Below, in pieces: positions 16,112 through 25,700 of a DNA stretch of 64,000 nucleotides. This DNA is from Pseudomonas sp. G34. Lineage in GTDB: Bacteria > Pseudomonadota > Gammaproteobacteria > Pseudomonadales > Pseudomonadaceae. The stretch covers positions 62,001 through 126,000 of the forward strand of contig NZ_JAVHZV010000017.1 of NCBI RefSeq assembly GCF_031119625.1. Direction: 5' to 3'. The number at the start of each line of letters is the position of its first letter. Position 1 is the stretch's first letter. The notes under the pieces were generated by a model. It made no database searches, was not told where the DNA came from, and saw nothing but the letters and a program-made list of their open reading frames with translations. Both the position numbers and the translations under genes were made by a program.

Positions 16112-18082
16112 ATGACCAACACAACAAGGCCGTTCTGGCGTCTGGCAAAACTGCCGCTGGCCGTCAGCCTCGCATCAACTCTTGCCAGCCCGGCATTCGC
16201 GGTGAATTTCAATATCGGGGAAATCGAAGGTCAATTCGACTCGTCGCTGTCGGTGGGGGCCAGTTGGTCGACAGAGAAAGCCGATAAGAACCTGATCGGC
16301 ATCAACAATGGTGGTTATGGCCTGTCGCAGACCACCGATGACGGGCGATTGAATTTCAAGCGCGGCGAAACCTTCTCGAAGATTTTCAAAGGCATCCATG
16401 ATCTCGAACTCAAGTATGGGGATACTGGTGTTTTCGTGCGCGGCAAGTATTGGTATGACTTTGAACTCAAGGACGAGGGTCGCGAGTTCAAGGACATCAG
16501 TGATTCCAACCGCAAGGAGGGCGCCAAGTCCTCCGGCGGCGAGTTGCTGGATGCATTCGTCTATCACAACTACAGCATCGCCGATCAGCCCGGCACCGTG
16601 CGCTTGGGCAAGCAGGTAGTCAGCTGGGGCGAAAGTACCTTTATCCAGAACAGCATCAACGCGATCAACCCGGTAGACGTCGCTGCATTCCGTCGTCCCG
16701 GCGCGGAGGTCAAGGAGGGGCTGATTCCGGTCAACATGTTCTACGTGTCGCAAAGCCTGACCGACAATCTGTCTGCGGAGTTCTTCTATCAACTGGAATG
16801 GGACCAGACGGTCGTCGATAACTGCGGCACGTTCTTCTCGCAACCTGACGTTTACGCAGATGGTTGTAGCGACAACCTTGCCGTGCTGAGCCCGGCACTC
16901 GGGGCAATTTCAGGCTTTGCCGATGCGACGGGCGCTGGCTACCGAACCACTTCCGAAGGCGTTATCGTTCCGCGAGGGCCTGATCGGGATGCCCGTGACG
17001 ACGGCCAATTCGGCCTGGCGCTGCGTTGGTACGCCCAAGAGTTGGACACCGAATTTGGTGCCTACTTCATGAACTATCACAGCCGCGCCCCAATCTTTAG
17101 CGGACAAGCCGCTTCAGCTTCCTCGCTGGCCGCTGCCCAAGCCGCGCCGGGAGGCTTGGCAGGATCGCTGATCGGCCAGCAATGTGCGGCATTGGCTGGC
17201 GCCTGCGCAAACCCAGCGGTACTGGCGGCAGTACGCGCCGGCGTTCTGGGGAGCGCCGCATTCCAGACGGCTGCCACGGGGCTGGTTTCCGCAGCTGTGG
17301 CAGGTAACAGCAGGTACTTCATCGAGTATCCCGAAGACATCCGTCTCTATGGTCTGAGCTTCTCCACCACGCTACCTACCGGTACGGCGTGGAGTGGGGA
17401 AATCAGCTATCGACCCAATGCACCGGTGCAAATTAATACCACTGACATCCTTTTCGGTGGCCTAACCCTTGTCGACCCTAGTGTCTCGCCGATTCAGGCG
17501 AGCGCCGGGCAGGACAGTCATGGCTATCGCCGCAAGGAGATTACCCAGCTGCAAACAACCTTCACTCACTTCTTCGACCAGGTGATGGGCGCTGCCCGGA
17601 TGACGGTGGTCGGTGAGGTCGGTTGGACGCACGTGGGTGGGCTGGAAAGTACGTCCGACATTCGATATGGCCGTGATCCGGTATTTGGTCCGGGGCCGTT
17701 GGCAGGCGGTCGTTGCCAATCGCTTAACGCCAGCACGATCGGCGCTGGCGATGCACGCAACTTGAGTCGCTATTGCGAAAACGATGGCTATACCACGACT
17801 GACTCCTGGGGCTACCGCATGCGTGCGATCTGGGATTACAACGATGCCATTGCCGGGGTGAACCTCAAGCCTAACGTGGCGTGGGCCCACGACGTAAAAG
17901 GCTACTCGCCTGGCCCGGGTGCCAACTTCGAAGAAGGGCGTAAGGCGGTCAGCCTCGGCCTCGATGCCGAGTACCAGAACACCTATACGGCAAGCCTCGC
18001 CTACACCAGCTTCTTTGGCGGCAAATATAACGTGCAGAAAGATCGAGACTTCCTGGCCCTCAGCTTCGGTATGAACTTCTAA
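16112..18082 (+). CDS. DUF1302 family outer-membrane-type protein
   Basis: This 656-residue exported protein has a Sec signal peptide cut near LASPAFA (residue 30). The rest is rich in alternating beta strands and aromatic residues and ends in ...LALSFGMNF with a terminal Phe, as in outer-membrane beta barrels. The N-terminal VNFNIGEIEGQFDSSLSVG is typical of DUF1302. An Ala/Gly-rich insert lies at about residues 330-400. DUF1302 and DUF1329 genes are usually paired; here they are 28 bases apart. I recall P. putida data linking the pair to use of esters or fatty acids, so uptake or surface handling of lipid substrates is plausible but unproven. Confidence 0.85.
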   Translation: MTNTTRPFWRLAKLPLAVSLASTLASPAFAVNFNIGEIEGQFDSSLSVGASWSTEKADKNLIGINNGGYGLSQTTDDGRLNFKRGETFSKIFKGIHDLELKYGDTGVFVRGKYWYDFELKDEGREFKDISDSNRKEGAKSSGGELLDAFVYHNYSIADQPGTVRLGKQVVSWGESTFIQNSINAINPVDVAAFRRPGAEVKEGLIPVNMFYVSQSLTDNLSAEFFYQLEWDQTVVDNCGTFFSQPDVYADGCSDNLAVLSPALGAISGFADATGAGYRTTSEGVIVPRGPDRDARDDGQFGLALRWYAQELDTEFGAYFMNYHSRAPIFSGQAASASSLAAAQAAPGGLAGSLIGQQCAALAGACANPAVLAAVRAGVLGSAAFQTAATGLVSAAVAGNSRYFIEYPEDIRLYGLSFSTTLPTGTAWSGEISYRPNAPVQINTTDILFGGLTLVDPSVSPIQASAGQDSHGYRRKEITQLQTTFTHFFDQVMGAARMTVVGEVGWTHVGGLESTSDIRYGRDPVFGPGPLAGGRCQSLNASTIGAGDARNLSRYCENDGYTTTDSWGYRMRAIWDYNDAIAGVNLKPNVAWAHDVKGYSPGPGANFEEGRKAVSLGLDAEYQNTYTASLAYTSFFGGKYNVQKDRDFLALSFGMNF

Positions 18083-18110
18083 GCGCCCGTATTCATAGGA
18101 AAACGCATTT

Positions 18111-19478
18111 ATGAGAACAACAAAAAGGCTGTTGCAAACTGGCGCTCTGACCTTGTCGCTGCTGGCTACCGGTGTGATGGCAGCGGTGTCGGCGGACGAG
18201 GCGGCCAAGCTGGGTAATACCCTGACGCCGCTCGGCGCCGAGAAGGCCGGCAATGCCGATGGCAGCATCCCGGCGTGGACCGGTGGGCTGCCGGTCAATG
18301 CCGGGGCAGTGGATGCGGGCGGCTTCCTGGCCGACCCGTTCCCCAACGAGAAGCCGCTGTTCACCATCACCGCGCAGAACGTCGAGCAGTACAAGGACAA
18401 GCTCACGCCTGGCCAGTACGCGATGTTCAAGCGCTATCCGGAAACCTATCGGATGCCGGTCTACACCACGCACCGCACGGCAACCGTACCGGACAACATC
18501 ATCGCGGCGACCAAGCAGAACGCCACCAACACCAAGCTGATCCAGGGCGGTGAAGGGCTGGAGAATTTCCAGCTGGCCAACCCGTTCCCGATTCCGAAAG
18601 ACGGCCTGGAAGCGATCTGGAACCACATCACCCGCTACCGCGGTGCCAGCGTTCGTCGTCACGTGGTGCAGGTGACGCCGCAGGCCAATGGCTCGTTCAG
18701 CCCGGTCAGCCTGGAAGAAGAGTTCGCCTTCCGCAGCATGATGAAGGGCGTCGATACCAGCCAGCCGAGCAACATCCTGTTCTACTTCAAGCAGCGGGTA
18801 ACCGCGCCGTCGCGTCTGGCCGGCAACGTGTTGCTGGTGCACGAGACCATCGACCAGGTGAAGGAACCGCGCATGGCGTGGCTGTACAACGCCGGTCAGC
18901 GTCGTGTGCGCCGCGCGCCGCAGGTCTCCTATGACGGCCCGGGTACCGCAGCCGATGGCCTGCGTACCTCCGACAACCTCGACATGTACAACGGCTCGCC
19001 TGATCGCTACGACTGGCAGTTGCTGGGCAAGAAGGAAATCTACATTCCCTACAACAGCTACCGTCTCGATTCGCCGAAGTTGAAGTACGCCGACATCGTC
19101 AGGCCAGGGCACCTGAATCCGGACCTGACCCGGTACGAGCTGCACCGCGTCTGGCACGTGACCGCGACCCTGAAGCAGGGCGAGCGCCACATCTACGCCA
19201 AGCGTGACTTCTACATCGACGAGGATACCTGGCAGGCCGCTGCCATCGACCATTACGACGGTCGCGGTACCCTGTGGCGCGTGGCGGAAGCCCATGCCCA
19301 GTACTACTACGACAAGCAGGTGCCGTGGTACGCCGTCGAGGTGATTCACGATCTGCTCTCCGGTCGTTACCTGGCCCTGGGCCTGAAGAACGAGGAAAAG
19401 CGCGCCTACGAGTTCGACTATCCTGCCAAGGAAAGCGACTACACGCCGGCCGCACTGCGCCAGTCTGGCGTGCGTTGA
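18111..19478 (+). CDS. DUF1329 family periplasmic protein
   Basis: This 455-residue exported protein has a Sec signal peptide ending near TGVMAAV (residue 25). The mature part opens SADEAAKLGNTLTPLGAEKAGN and includes GSIPAWTGGLP, both typical of DUF1329. The family has a LolA/LolB-like fold, which suggests binding of lipidic ligands. It is 28 bases after the DUF1302 gene and followed by a terminator, so the two form an operon. The pair probably works as a periplasmic plus outer-membrane unit. Function is inferred. Confidence 0.87.
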   Translation: MRTTKRLLQTGALTLSLLATGVMAAVSADEAAKLGNTLTPLGAEKAGNADGSIPAWTGGLPVNAGAVDAGGFLADPFPNEKPLFTITAQNVEQYKDKLTPGQYAMFKRYPETYRMPVYTTHRTATVPDNIIAATKQNATNTKLIQGGEGLENFQLANPFPIPKDGLEAIWNHITRYRGASVRRHVVQVTPQANGSFSPVSLEEEFAFRSMMKGVDTSQPSNILFYFKQRVTAPSRLAGNVLLVHETIDQVKEPRMAWLYNAGQRRVRRAPQVSYDGPGTAADGLRTSDNLDMYNGSPDRYDWQLLGKKEIYIPYNSYRLDSPKLKYADIVRPGHLNPDLTRYELHRVWHVTATLKQGERHIYAKRDFYIDEDTWQAAAIDHYDGRGTLWRVAEAHAQYYYDKQVPWYAVEVIHDLLSGRYLALGLKNEEKRAYEFDYPAKESDYTPAALRQSGVR

Positions 19479-19494
19479 TCGCCCTGTGAAACCG

Positions 19495-19521
19495 AAAAGC
19501 CGGCCGCCGCGCCGGCTTTTT
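19495..19521 (+). terminator. Terminator of the DUF1302-DUF1329 operon
   Basis: AAAAGCCGGC / GCCGGCTTTTT, 16 bases after the DUF1329 stop. Confidence 0.88.
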
Positions 19522-19649
19522 GTTGCCCGCTCGATTGCCACCAAGGCCGTGGGGCTTGCCGGGCGCTTCGCTCGACTGGTTCAGCGTGCAGTGCCTGGTG
19601 CCGGGTAGAATGGGCTCTCCGCCTGCTATCTGCGTTACAGGAACACCCT

Positions 19650-20294
19650 ATGCAATCGACATCCCCTGGCATGATCCGCGAAACATTTCCCGTCGGCCCC
19701 TTGCAGTGCAACTGCACCATCATTGGCGATCCTGTCAGCGGCAAGGCCATCGTGGTCGATCCGGGTGGCAACCCCGACCTGATCATGGCGCGGCTGGAGG
19801 CTCATGGCCTCAAGGTGGTGAGCATCATCCATACCCATGCCCACCTCGATCATTTCCTGGCATCCGGGCAGATGAAGGAAAAGACCGGGGCGACGCTGCA
19901 CCTGCACAAGGACGATCAGTTCCTCTGGGACAACCTGGAAATGCAGTGCCAGATGTTCGGCGTGCCCTACACCCCCGTGCCTGCCCCTGATCAGTGGTTG
20001 GCCGATGACGAGGCACTGGCCTGTGGCTGCGGCGTGGCCCTGCACACGCCGGGGCATACCCCAGGCTCCATGAGCTTCTGGTTCCCCGAGGCCAAGCTGC
20101 TGATCGCCGGTGATACCCTGTTTCGCCGCGGTATCGGGCGCACCGACCTGTGGGGTGGCGATTACGCCAGCATCGAGCGCTCCATCAAGCAGCGCCTGTA
20201 CCGCCTGGATGAAGACGCCACCGTGGTGACGGGCCACGGGCCGGACACCCGACTGGGTGACGAGATGCGCGAAAACCCCTTCGTGCGTGCTTGA
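19650..20294 (+). CDS. MBL-fold hydrolase, glyoxalase II-like
   Basis: This 214-residue metallo-beta-lactamase-fold protein has the metal motif HTHAHLDH at residues 61-68. Further ligands lie in HTPGHTPGS (near residue 131) and IAGDTLFRRGIGRTDL, with a last His in VVTGHGPDT. It is shorter than GloB and resembles YcbL-type enzymes that hydrolyse S-lactoylglutathione or similar thioesters. AGGAACACCCT precedes the ATG. It is a single gene between two terminated units. The substrate is uncertain. Confidence 0.87.
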   Translation: MQSTSPGMIRETFPVGPLQCNCTIIGDPVSGKAIVVDPGGNPDLIMARLEAHGLKVVSIIHTHAHLDHFLASGQMKEKTGATLHLHKDDQFLWDNLEMQCQMFGVPYTPVPAPDQWLADDEALACGCGVALHTPGHTPGSMSFWFPEAKLLIAGDTLFRRGIGRTDLWGGDYASIERSIKQRLYRLDEDATVVTGHGPDTRLGDEMRENPFVRA

Positions 20295-20418
20295 AGAACA
20301 ACTGCTTACAGATTTTCTGCGTGGTGCTTGTTAGCCTTGGTCGGGAACTTGGCTGCGTTCGCTGGCTCGAAGCCGCGGATAGAAGTCTGTCTCTTCGCAA
20401 CACGACTAAGGATTACCC

Positions 20419-21075
20419 ATGATCAAGCTCCGCACCCTGATTGCCGCAACGGCCGTTTTCGCTGTTCTGTCCGGCTGTACGGTCAACCCCTATACCGGTG
20501 AAAGCCAGGCGGGCAAGTCCGGCATCTACGGCGGCATGGGCGCGCTGGCCGGTGCCGCGGTCGGCGCTGCCACCTCGAGCAAGAAAGACCGCAAGAAGGG
20601 CGCGCTGATCGGCGCCGCCGTCGGTGGTGCAGCAGGGGGCGGCTACGGCTATTACGTCGACACCCAGGAAGCCAAGCTGCGTCAGCAGCTGCAGGGCACC
20701 GGCGTGCAGGTGCAGCGCAATGGCAACGACCTGACCCTGATCATGCCCGGCAACATTACCTTTGCCAGCAACTCGGCGGACATTTCCAGCAGCTTCTACC
20801 CGACGCTCAATTCGCTGGTGCTGACCTTCAAGGAGTTCAACAAGAACGGCGTGAACATCGTCGGCCATACCGACAGCACCGGTTCCGCCGAGCTGAACCA
20901 GAGCCTGTCCACCCGCCGTGCCCAGAGCGTGGCCTCGTACCTGGCCGCCAACGGTGTCGACGCTTCGCGGATCTCTGCCTATGGCGCAGGCCCGAACCAG
21001 CCGATTGCCAGCAACGCCAATGAAGCAGGTCGCGCACAGAACCGCCGCGTGGAAATCAACCTGCGCCCGCTGTAA
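20419..21075 (+). CDS. OmpA family lipoprotein (YiaD-like), paralog 1
   Basis: The 218-residue protein has a signal peptide with a VLSGC lipobox (Cys19). A Gly/Ala-rich glycine-zipper segment at residues 38-75 (GGMGALAGAAVGAA) may insert in the membrane. The C-terminal OmpA domain, from about residue 95, has the peptidoglycan-binding signature NIVGHTDSTGSAELNQSLS and ends GRAQNRRVEINL. It anchors the outer membrane to peptidoglycan. A second copy, roughly 60% identical over the OmpA domain by eye, lies at 36959-37651. It has its own terminator. Confidence 0.92.
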   Translation: MIKLRTLIAATAVFAVLSGCTVNPYTGESQAGKSGIYGGMGALAGAAVGAATSSKKDRKKGALIGAAVGGAAGGGYGYYVDTQEAKLRQQLQGTGVQVQRNGNDLTLIMPGNITFASNSADISSSFYPTLNSLVLTFKEFNKNGVNIVGHTDSTGSAELNQSLSTRRAQSVASYLAANGVDASRISAYGAGPNQPIASNANEAGRAQNRRVEINLRPL

Positions 21076-21092
21076 GCCAAACCGCGTATCAC

Positions 21093-21116
21093 AAACCCCG
21101 CTGCGGCGGGGTTTTT
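21093..21116. terminator. Terminator after OmpA lipoprotein 1
   Basis: AAACCCCGC-TGC-GGCGGGGTTTTT, 18 bases after the stop. Confidence 0.88.
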
Positions 21117-21204
21117 CATGCCTGCTACCTTCGCAGATGTGGCTGCCCGGCGGGCGATGGCTAGACTGTGATGATCAAGGGTCGATGCGGGCAGGGAGGT
21201 AAGC

Positions 21205-22515
21205 GTGGTACCGGATCGGGATGAGCCGCTGGAAATACTCGTCGTCGATGATCGACAGGACAATCTGGACGACATGCAGGAGCTGCTCGAGGCCATCGAG
21301 CAGCCTGTGCACTGCGTCGACTCGGGTGCCAAGGCGCTCGAGTACCTGGCCCAGGCCCAGGTGGCCCTGGTGTTGCTCGACGTGCAAATGCCGCGCATGG
21401 ACGGCTTCGAGGTGGCGCGGCGCATGCGCGCTGAAGCGCATACGCGGCTGACGCCGATCATCTTCATCTCCGGATTGGCGCAGACAGACGAGGTTCTTGG
21501 CCAGGGTTATGGCGCCGGCGCGATGGATTTCATTGCCAAGCCGGTGCAGCCGGCGATGCTGCTGCACAAGGTGCGCGCGCTGCTCGAACACGAGCGCCAT
21601 CGTCGTGACCTGTTGCGTGCCACCCGGCAACTGGAGCGCGAGCGCGCCTTCAACGCCTCGATCCTCGACAACACCGCCGAAGGCATTCTGGTGGTCGGCG
21701 ATGACGGCAACATCCGTTTCGCCAACCCGGCGATCACCCGCATGCTCGGTTGCCAGGCCGGTGAGCTGACCGGCAGCGCGCTGCTGGAGTGGGTCGATGT
21801 TGGCGCGGCACAGCCCTGGCAGGCGTCGAGCTTCTACCAGCACTGGCAACGTCGCGAGCACCTGCGCCTGCATGACGCCAACCTGCGCACCCGGGATGGT
21901 CGCCCCGTGCCGGTGGCGCTTTCCTGTTCGCCGCTGCCGGATGACGAGCACGGTATGGTTCTACTGGCGCTGGACATGTCGCTGGTGCGCGACCTGCACC
22001 AGCAGCTCGAGTCACTGGCGATCACCGATGCGTTGACCGGCTTGCTCAACCGCCGTGGCTTTCTGCAGGAGCTGCAGGCCTCGATCTCCCGTCATCAGCG
22101 CACCGGCCAGCAGGCCGCCTTGCTGTACCTGGATCTGGATGGCTTCAAGCGCATCAACGACACCCTGGGCCACGAGCGCGGTGATCAGGTGCTGCGCCAG
22201 GTCAGCAGTCAGCTCAAGGGGTGTCTGCGCCCCTATGATCGCCTGGCGCGGATCGGCGGCGATGAATTCACGGTGATTCTCGACAGCCTGGGTAGCCCGG
22301 CCGAGGCGGCCTCGGTGGCACAGAAACTGGTTCAGCAGATATCCGGCCAGGCCGAGGAGGGCGACCTGTCGGGATTGGGCGTCAGCATTGGTATCGCCTG
22401 CTTACCCACCGATGGCAGCACGGTCGAAGGCCTGCTGCGGGCGGCCGACACGGCGATGTACGAGGCCAAGCGCGGTGGCCGCCGGCAGTACCGCTTCTAC
22501 CAGGCGGCGAGTTGA
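21205..22515 (+). CDS. Response regulator with REC, PAS and GGDEF domains
   Basis: This is a 436-residue diguanylate cyclase. The receiver domain spans residues 9-125, with acidic pair D15/D16, phosphoacceptor D59 (VLLDVQMPRMDGFE) and the Lys of IAKPVQP. A PAS domain follows (about 145-265: ILDNTAEGILVVGDDG, FANPAITRMLG). The GGDEF domain holds an intact GGDEF at 351-355 and the inhibitory site RPYD at 342-345. It should make c-di-GMP when phosphorylated and be feedback-inhibited. There is no EAL domain. GTG at 21205 follows GGGAGG. No histidine kinase is adjacent, so the partner is elsewhere. Confidence 0.93.
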   Translation: MVPDRDEPLEILVVDDRQDNLDDMQELLEAIEQPVHCVDSGAKALEYLAQAQVALVLLDVQMPRMDGFEVARRMRAEAHTRLTPIIFISGLAQTDEVLGQGYGAGAMDFIAKPVQPAMLLHKVRALLEHERHRRDLLRATRQLERERAFNASILDNTAEGILVVGDDGNIRFANPAITRMLGCQAGELTGSALLEWVDVGAAQPWQASSFYQHWQRREHLRLHDANLRTRDGRPVPVALSCSPLPDDEHGMVLLALDMSLVRDLHQQLESLAITDALTGLLNRRGFLQELQASISRHQRTGQQAALLYLDLDGFKRINDTLGHERGDQVLRQVSSQLKGCLRPYDRLARIGGDEFTVILDSLGSPAEAASVAQKLVQQISGQAEEGDLSGLGVSIGIACLPTDGSTVEGLLRAADTAMYEAKRGGRRQYRFYQAAS

Positions 22516-22558
22516 GCCCAGGGCCGCGGCTCGGCCGTGGGTGAAACGACAACGGACC

Positions 22559-23458
22559 CTAAGGGTGTTGCTGGTGCAGGCGCTCGAGCAAGCCATCCTT
22601 GGTTTCCCACAGCGCGTTGATCCACTGCTGGAAATCCTTGCGGTAGGCTTCGTCCTGATCGTAGGCGCGGCCGATGAAGCGATCCGGGATCGCTAGCTGC
22701 TCGACCACCACCACCACCTCGTCCAGCTGACCGCTGAGCAGGGTCCAGAAGCCGGGGCTGCCCTGCGGGTAGTGCAGGGTGACGTTGATCATGCCGTGCA
22801 ACTGCTCGCCCATGGCATCGAGCACGAAGGCCAGGCCGCCCGCCTTTGGCTTGAGCAGGTAGCGGTAGGGCGATTGCTGTTCCTGGTGCTTGGCCGGGGT
22901 GAAGCGGGTGCCCTCGACGAAATTGAAGATGCCCACCGGGTTGTGGCGAAACTTGGCACAGGTGCGGCGGGTGGTCTGCAGATCCTTGCCTTTCTTCTCC
23001 GGGTGCCTGGCCAGGTATTCCTTCGAGTAGCGCTTCATGAAGGGAAAGCCCAGCGCCCACCAGCACAGGCCGATTACCGGCACCCAGATCAGTTCCTGCT
23101 TGAGGAAAAACTTCAGCGGCCTGACGCGTCGGTTGAGCAGGTACTGCAGCACCAGAATATCCACCCAGCTCTGGTGGTTGCTGGTTATCAGGTAGGAGTG
23201 CCCGTAGTCGAAATTCTGCTCACCCTCGAGGTGCCAGCGGGTTTTACCCAGCACCTGCATCCAGGCTTTATTGCAGCTGATCCAGCCTTCCTGAATGAAG
23301 GTCATCAGGTGATCGCTGGCACGCTGCACAACCGGCAGTGGCAGCAGGATGCGCAGCAGCGTGATGGTGAATAACGGCACGCACCAGACCAGGGTGTTGA
23401 GCGCCAACGAGACGCTACCCAGAAGGCCGAGCACCGGGGCAGGCAAAAAGTGCAGCAT
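22559..23458 (-). CDS. Membrane-bound acyltransferase, YihG-like
   Basis: This 299-residue PlsC-superfamily protein has an N-terminal membrane region (LLGSVSLALNTLVWCVPLF and a following helix). The catalytic block is LITSNHQSWVDILVLQ (NHxxxD), then FFLKQELIWVPVIGLCWW, and FNFVEGTRFTP is the EGTR block. YihG-like enzymes acylate lysophospholipids at the inner membrane. The ATG at 23458 is preferred to one at 23518 because the protein then begins at the membrane segment, but neither start has a strong ribosome binding site. It converges with the diguanylate cyclase gene. Confidence 0.85.
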   Translation of the reverse strand: MLHFLPAPVLGLLGSVSLALNTLVWCVPLFTITLLRILLPLPVVQRASDHLMTFIQEGWISCNKAWMQVLGKTRWHLEGEQNFDYGHSYLITSNHQSWVDILVLQYLLNRRVRPLKFFLKQELIWVPVIGLCWWALGFPFMKRYSKEYLARHPEKKGKDLQTTRRTCAKFRHNPVGIFNFVEGTRFTPAKHQEQQSPYRYLLKPKAGGLAFVLDAMGEQLHGMINVTLHYPQGSPGFWTLLSGQLDEVVVVVEQLAIPDRFIGRAYDQDEAYRKDFQQWINALWETKDGLLERLHQQHP

Positions 23459-23593
23459 GAACGTGCGAACCTCAGGCAGGTTGGCTGCCTGCGATAGCGC
23501 TGGCAGCAATTGGCGCACAGGTTAACGATTGGTGACCGAACTGCAAGTCGATCCGAATGCGGGTTGTGTCACCCGCGTGCGGATCGGCCCTTT

Positions 23594-25687
23594 TCACTGG
23601 CGCATGTTGGCGGCCTGGATGGCGGTCAGGGCGATGGTGAAGACGATATCGTCGACCAGTGCCCCGCGCGACAGGTCGTTCACCGGCTTGCGCAGGCCCT
23701 GCAGCATCGGGCCGACGCTGATGCAGTCGGCGCTGCGCTGCACCGCCTTGTAGGTGGTGTTGCCCGTGTTCAGATCCGGGAAGATGAATACCGTGGCGCG
23801 ACCGGCCACCGGGCTGTTGGGGGCCTTTTGCCGGCCAACACTTTCGATGGCCGCGGCGTCGTACTGCAGCGGGCCGTCGACCAGCAGCTCCGGGTTGGCC
23901 AGGCGTGCCAGGCGCGTGGCCTCGCGGACCTTTTCCACTTCTTCGCCGCTGCCGGAATCACCGGTGGAATAGCTGAGCATGGCGACCCGCGGCGGAATGC
24001 CGAAGGCCTGGGCGGAGCTGGCGCTCTGCAGGGCGATTTCCGCCAGTTGCTCGGCGTTGGGGTCCGGGTTCACCGCGCAGTCGCCATACACCAGCACCTG
24101 GTCCGGCAGCAGCATGAAGAACACCGACGACACCAGGTTGTAACCGGGCGCGGTCTTGATCAGCTGCAACGCCGGGCGGATGGTGTTGGCGGTGGTGTGC
24201 ACGGCGCCGGATACCAGGCCGTCGACTTCGTCCAGCGCCAGCATCATGGTGCCCAGCACCACGGTGTCTTCGAGCTGGGCGCTGGCCATCGGGGCGTTGA
24301 GACCCTTGCCCTTGCGCAGCTCGACCATCGGCTCGACGTAACGCTCGCGGATCAGGTCCGGGTCGAGGATCTCCAGCCCTGGCGGCAGCTCGATGCCCTG
24401 GGCCTGCGCCACGCTGTGCACCTCCTCGGGCTTGGCCAGCAGCACGCAGCGGGCGATGCCGCGGGCCTGGCAGATGGCGGCGGCCTGTACGGTGCGCGGC
24501 TCGGCGCCCTCAGGCAGGACGATGCGCTTGTTGGCGGCCTTGGCCTGCTGCACCAGCTGGTAACGGAACGCCGGCGGCGACAGGCGCAGCTCGCGCGGGC
24601 TGCCGCAACGGGCGGCCAGCCAGTCGTGGTCGATGTGGCTGGCGACGAAGTCGGCGACCTTCTCGGCGCGCTCCTTGTCGTCGACCGGGATTTCCTTGTT
24701 CAGGCGGTTCAGGTTGGTGGCCGTGTCGTAGGAGCCGGTACTCACCGTCATCACCGGCAGGCCGCTCTGCAGGGCGCCACGGCACAGTTCCATGATCCGC
24801 GGATCGGGGGCGAAATCGCTGCACAGCAGCAGGCCTGCCAGCGGCATGCCGTTCATGGCCGCCAGGCTGGCAGCGAGGATGATGTCGTCGCGATCCCCCG
24901 GGGTGACCACCAGGGTGCCGGGCTTGAGCAATTGCACGGTGTTGGCCACGGCGCGGGCGCAGAGCACGATCTTGAGCATGCGCCGCTGTTCGTAGTCGCC
25001 GGCATTGAGAATGCGCGCGCCGAGCAACTCGGCGATGTCGCGGGTACGCGGCGCGTTGAGTTCGTCGAGCCAGGGGATGCAGCCGAGCAGGCGGAATTCC
25101 GGGTGGCGCAGCAGCGAAGATTGTTCGCGCAGGCGCGCGGTGAAGGCGTCCAGGCCATCGTCGCTGCGGATCTTGTTGAGGATCACCCCGAGCACCTTGG
25201 GATCCTTTGGGCCGCCGAACTGCTGGGCCTGGATTTCCACGCGATCACACAGCTCGCTGAGGCTTTCCTGCTCCGGCGCCGAGACCAGGATCACGTCGGC
25301 ATCCAGGCTCTTGGCCAGGTGGAAGTTGACCCGCGCGGCGTAGCTGGCCTGGCGCGTTGGCACCATGCCTTCGACGATCACCACGTCCTTATCCTTGGCG
25401 GCCTCCTGGTAGAGGCTGATGATTTCCTCGAGTAGCTCGTCCAGGTCACCGTCACCGAGACGCCGCTCGACATGGGCAAGGGCCAGCGGTTTGGGCGAAT
25501 GCAGGCCGTGGGTGCGCGCCACCAGTTCGCTGGAGCGCTCGGGGCCGGCATCGCCCTGGTGCGGCTGGGCGATGGGCTTGAAGAAGCCGACCTTGAGACC
25601 GGCGCGCTCCAGCGCACCGACCAGGCCCAGGCTGATGGAGGTGAGACCGACACCAAAGCCGGTCGGCGAGATGAAAAAGGTGTGCAT
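23594..25687 (-). CDS. pta: Phosphate acetyltransferase, long form
   Basis: Pta interconverts acetyl-CoA and acetyl phosphate in the acetate overflow pathway. The protein is 697 residues long, the three-domain form. An N-terminal P-loop-like (DnaG/BioD-like) domain starts MHTFFISPTGFGVGLTSISLG, followed by a DRTGG domain and the C-terminal catalytic PTA_PTB domain (KRIVLPEGAEPRTVQAA onward). The ATG at 25687 follows GGAGAACCCC; an upstream frame extension has no site and no similarity. It is 13 bases after ackA on the same strand, so the two are cotranscribed. Confidence 0.97.
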   Translation of the reverse strand: MHTFFISPTGFGVGLTSISLGLVGALERAGLKVGFFKPIAQPHQGDAGPERSSELVARTHGLHSPKPLALAHVERRLGDGDLDELLEEIISLYQEAAKDKDVVIVEGMVPTRQASYAARVNFHLAKSLDADVILVSAPEQESLSELCDRVEIQAQQFGGPKDPKVLGVILNKIRSDDGLDAFTARLREQSSLLRHPEFRLLGCIPWLDELNAPRTRDIAELLGARILNAGDYEQRRMLKIVLCARAVANTVQLLKPGTLVVTPGDRDDIILAASLAAMNGMPLAGLLLCSDFAPDPRIMELCRGALQSGLPVMTVSTGSYDTATNLNRLNKEIPVDDKERAEKVADFVASHIDHDWLAARCGSPRELRLSPPAFRYQLVQQAKAANKRIVLPEGAEPRTVQAAAICQARGIARCVLLAKPEEVHSVAQAQGIELPPGLEILDPDLIRERYVEPMVELRKGKGLNAPMASAQLEDTVVLGTMMLALDEVDGLVSGAVHTTANTIRPALQLIKTAPGYNLVSSVFFMLLPDQVLVYGDCAVNPDPNAEQLAEIALQSASSAQAFGIPPRVAMLSYSTGDSGSGEEVEKVREATRLARLANPELLVDGPLQYDAAAIESVGRQKAPNSPVAGRATVFIFPDLNTGNTTYKAVQRSADCISVGPMLQGLRKPVNDLSRGALVDDIVFTIALTAIQAANMRQ

Positions 25688-25700
25688 GGGGTTCTCCGTA

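Noticed and set aside
23510..25435. 641-codon frame opposite pta
   Set aside because: Antisense to a complete, conserved Pta; no homology and no start signal.
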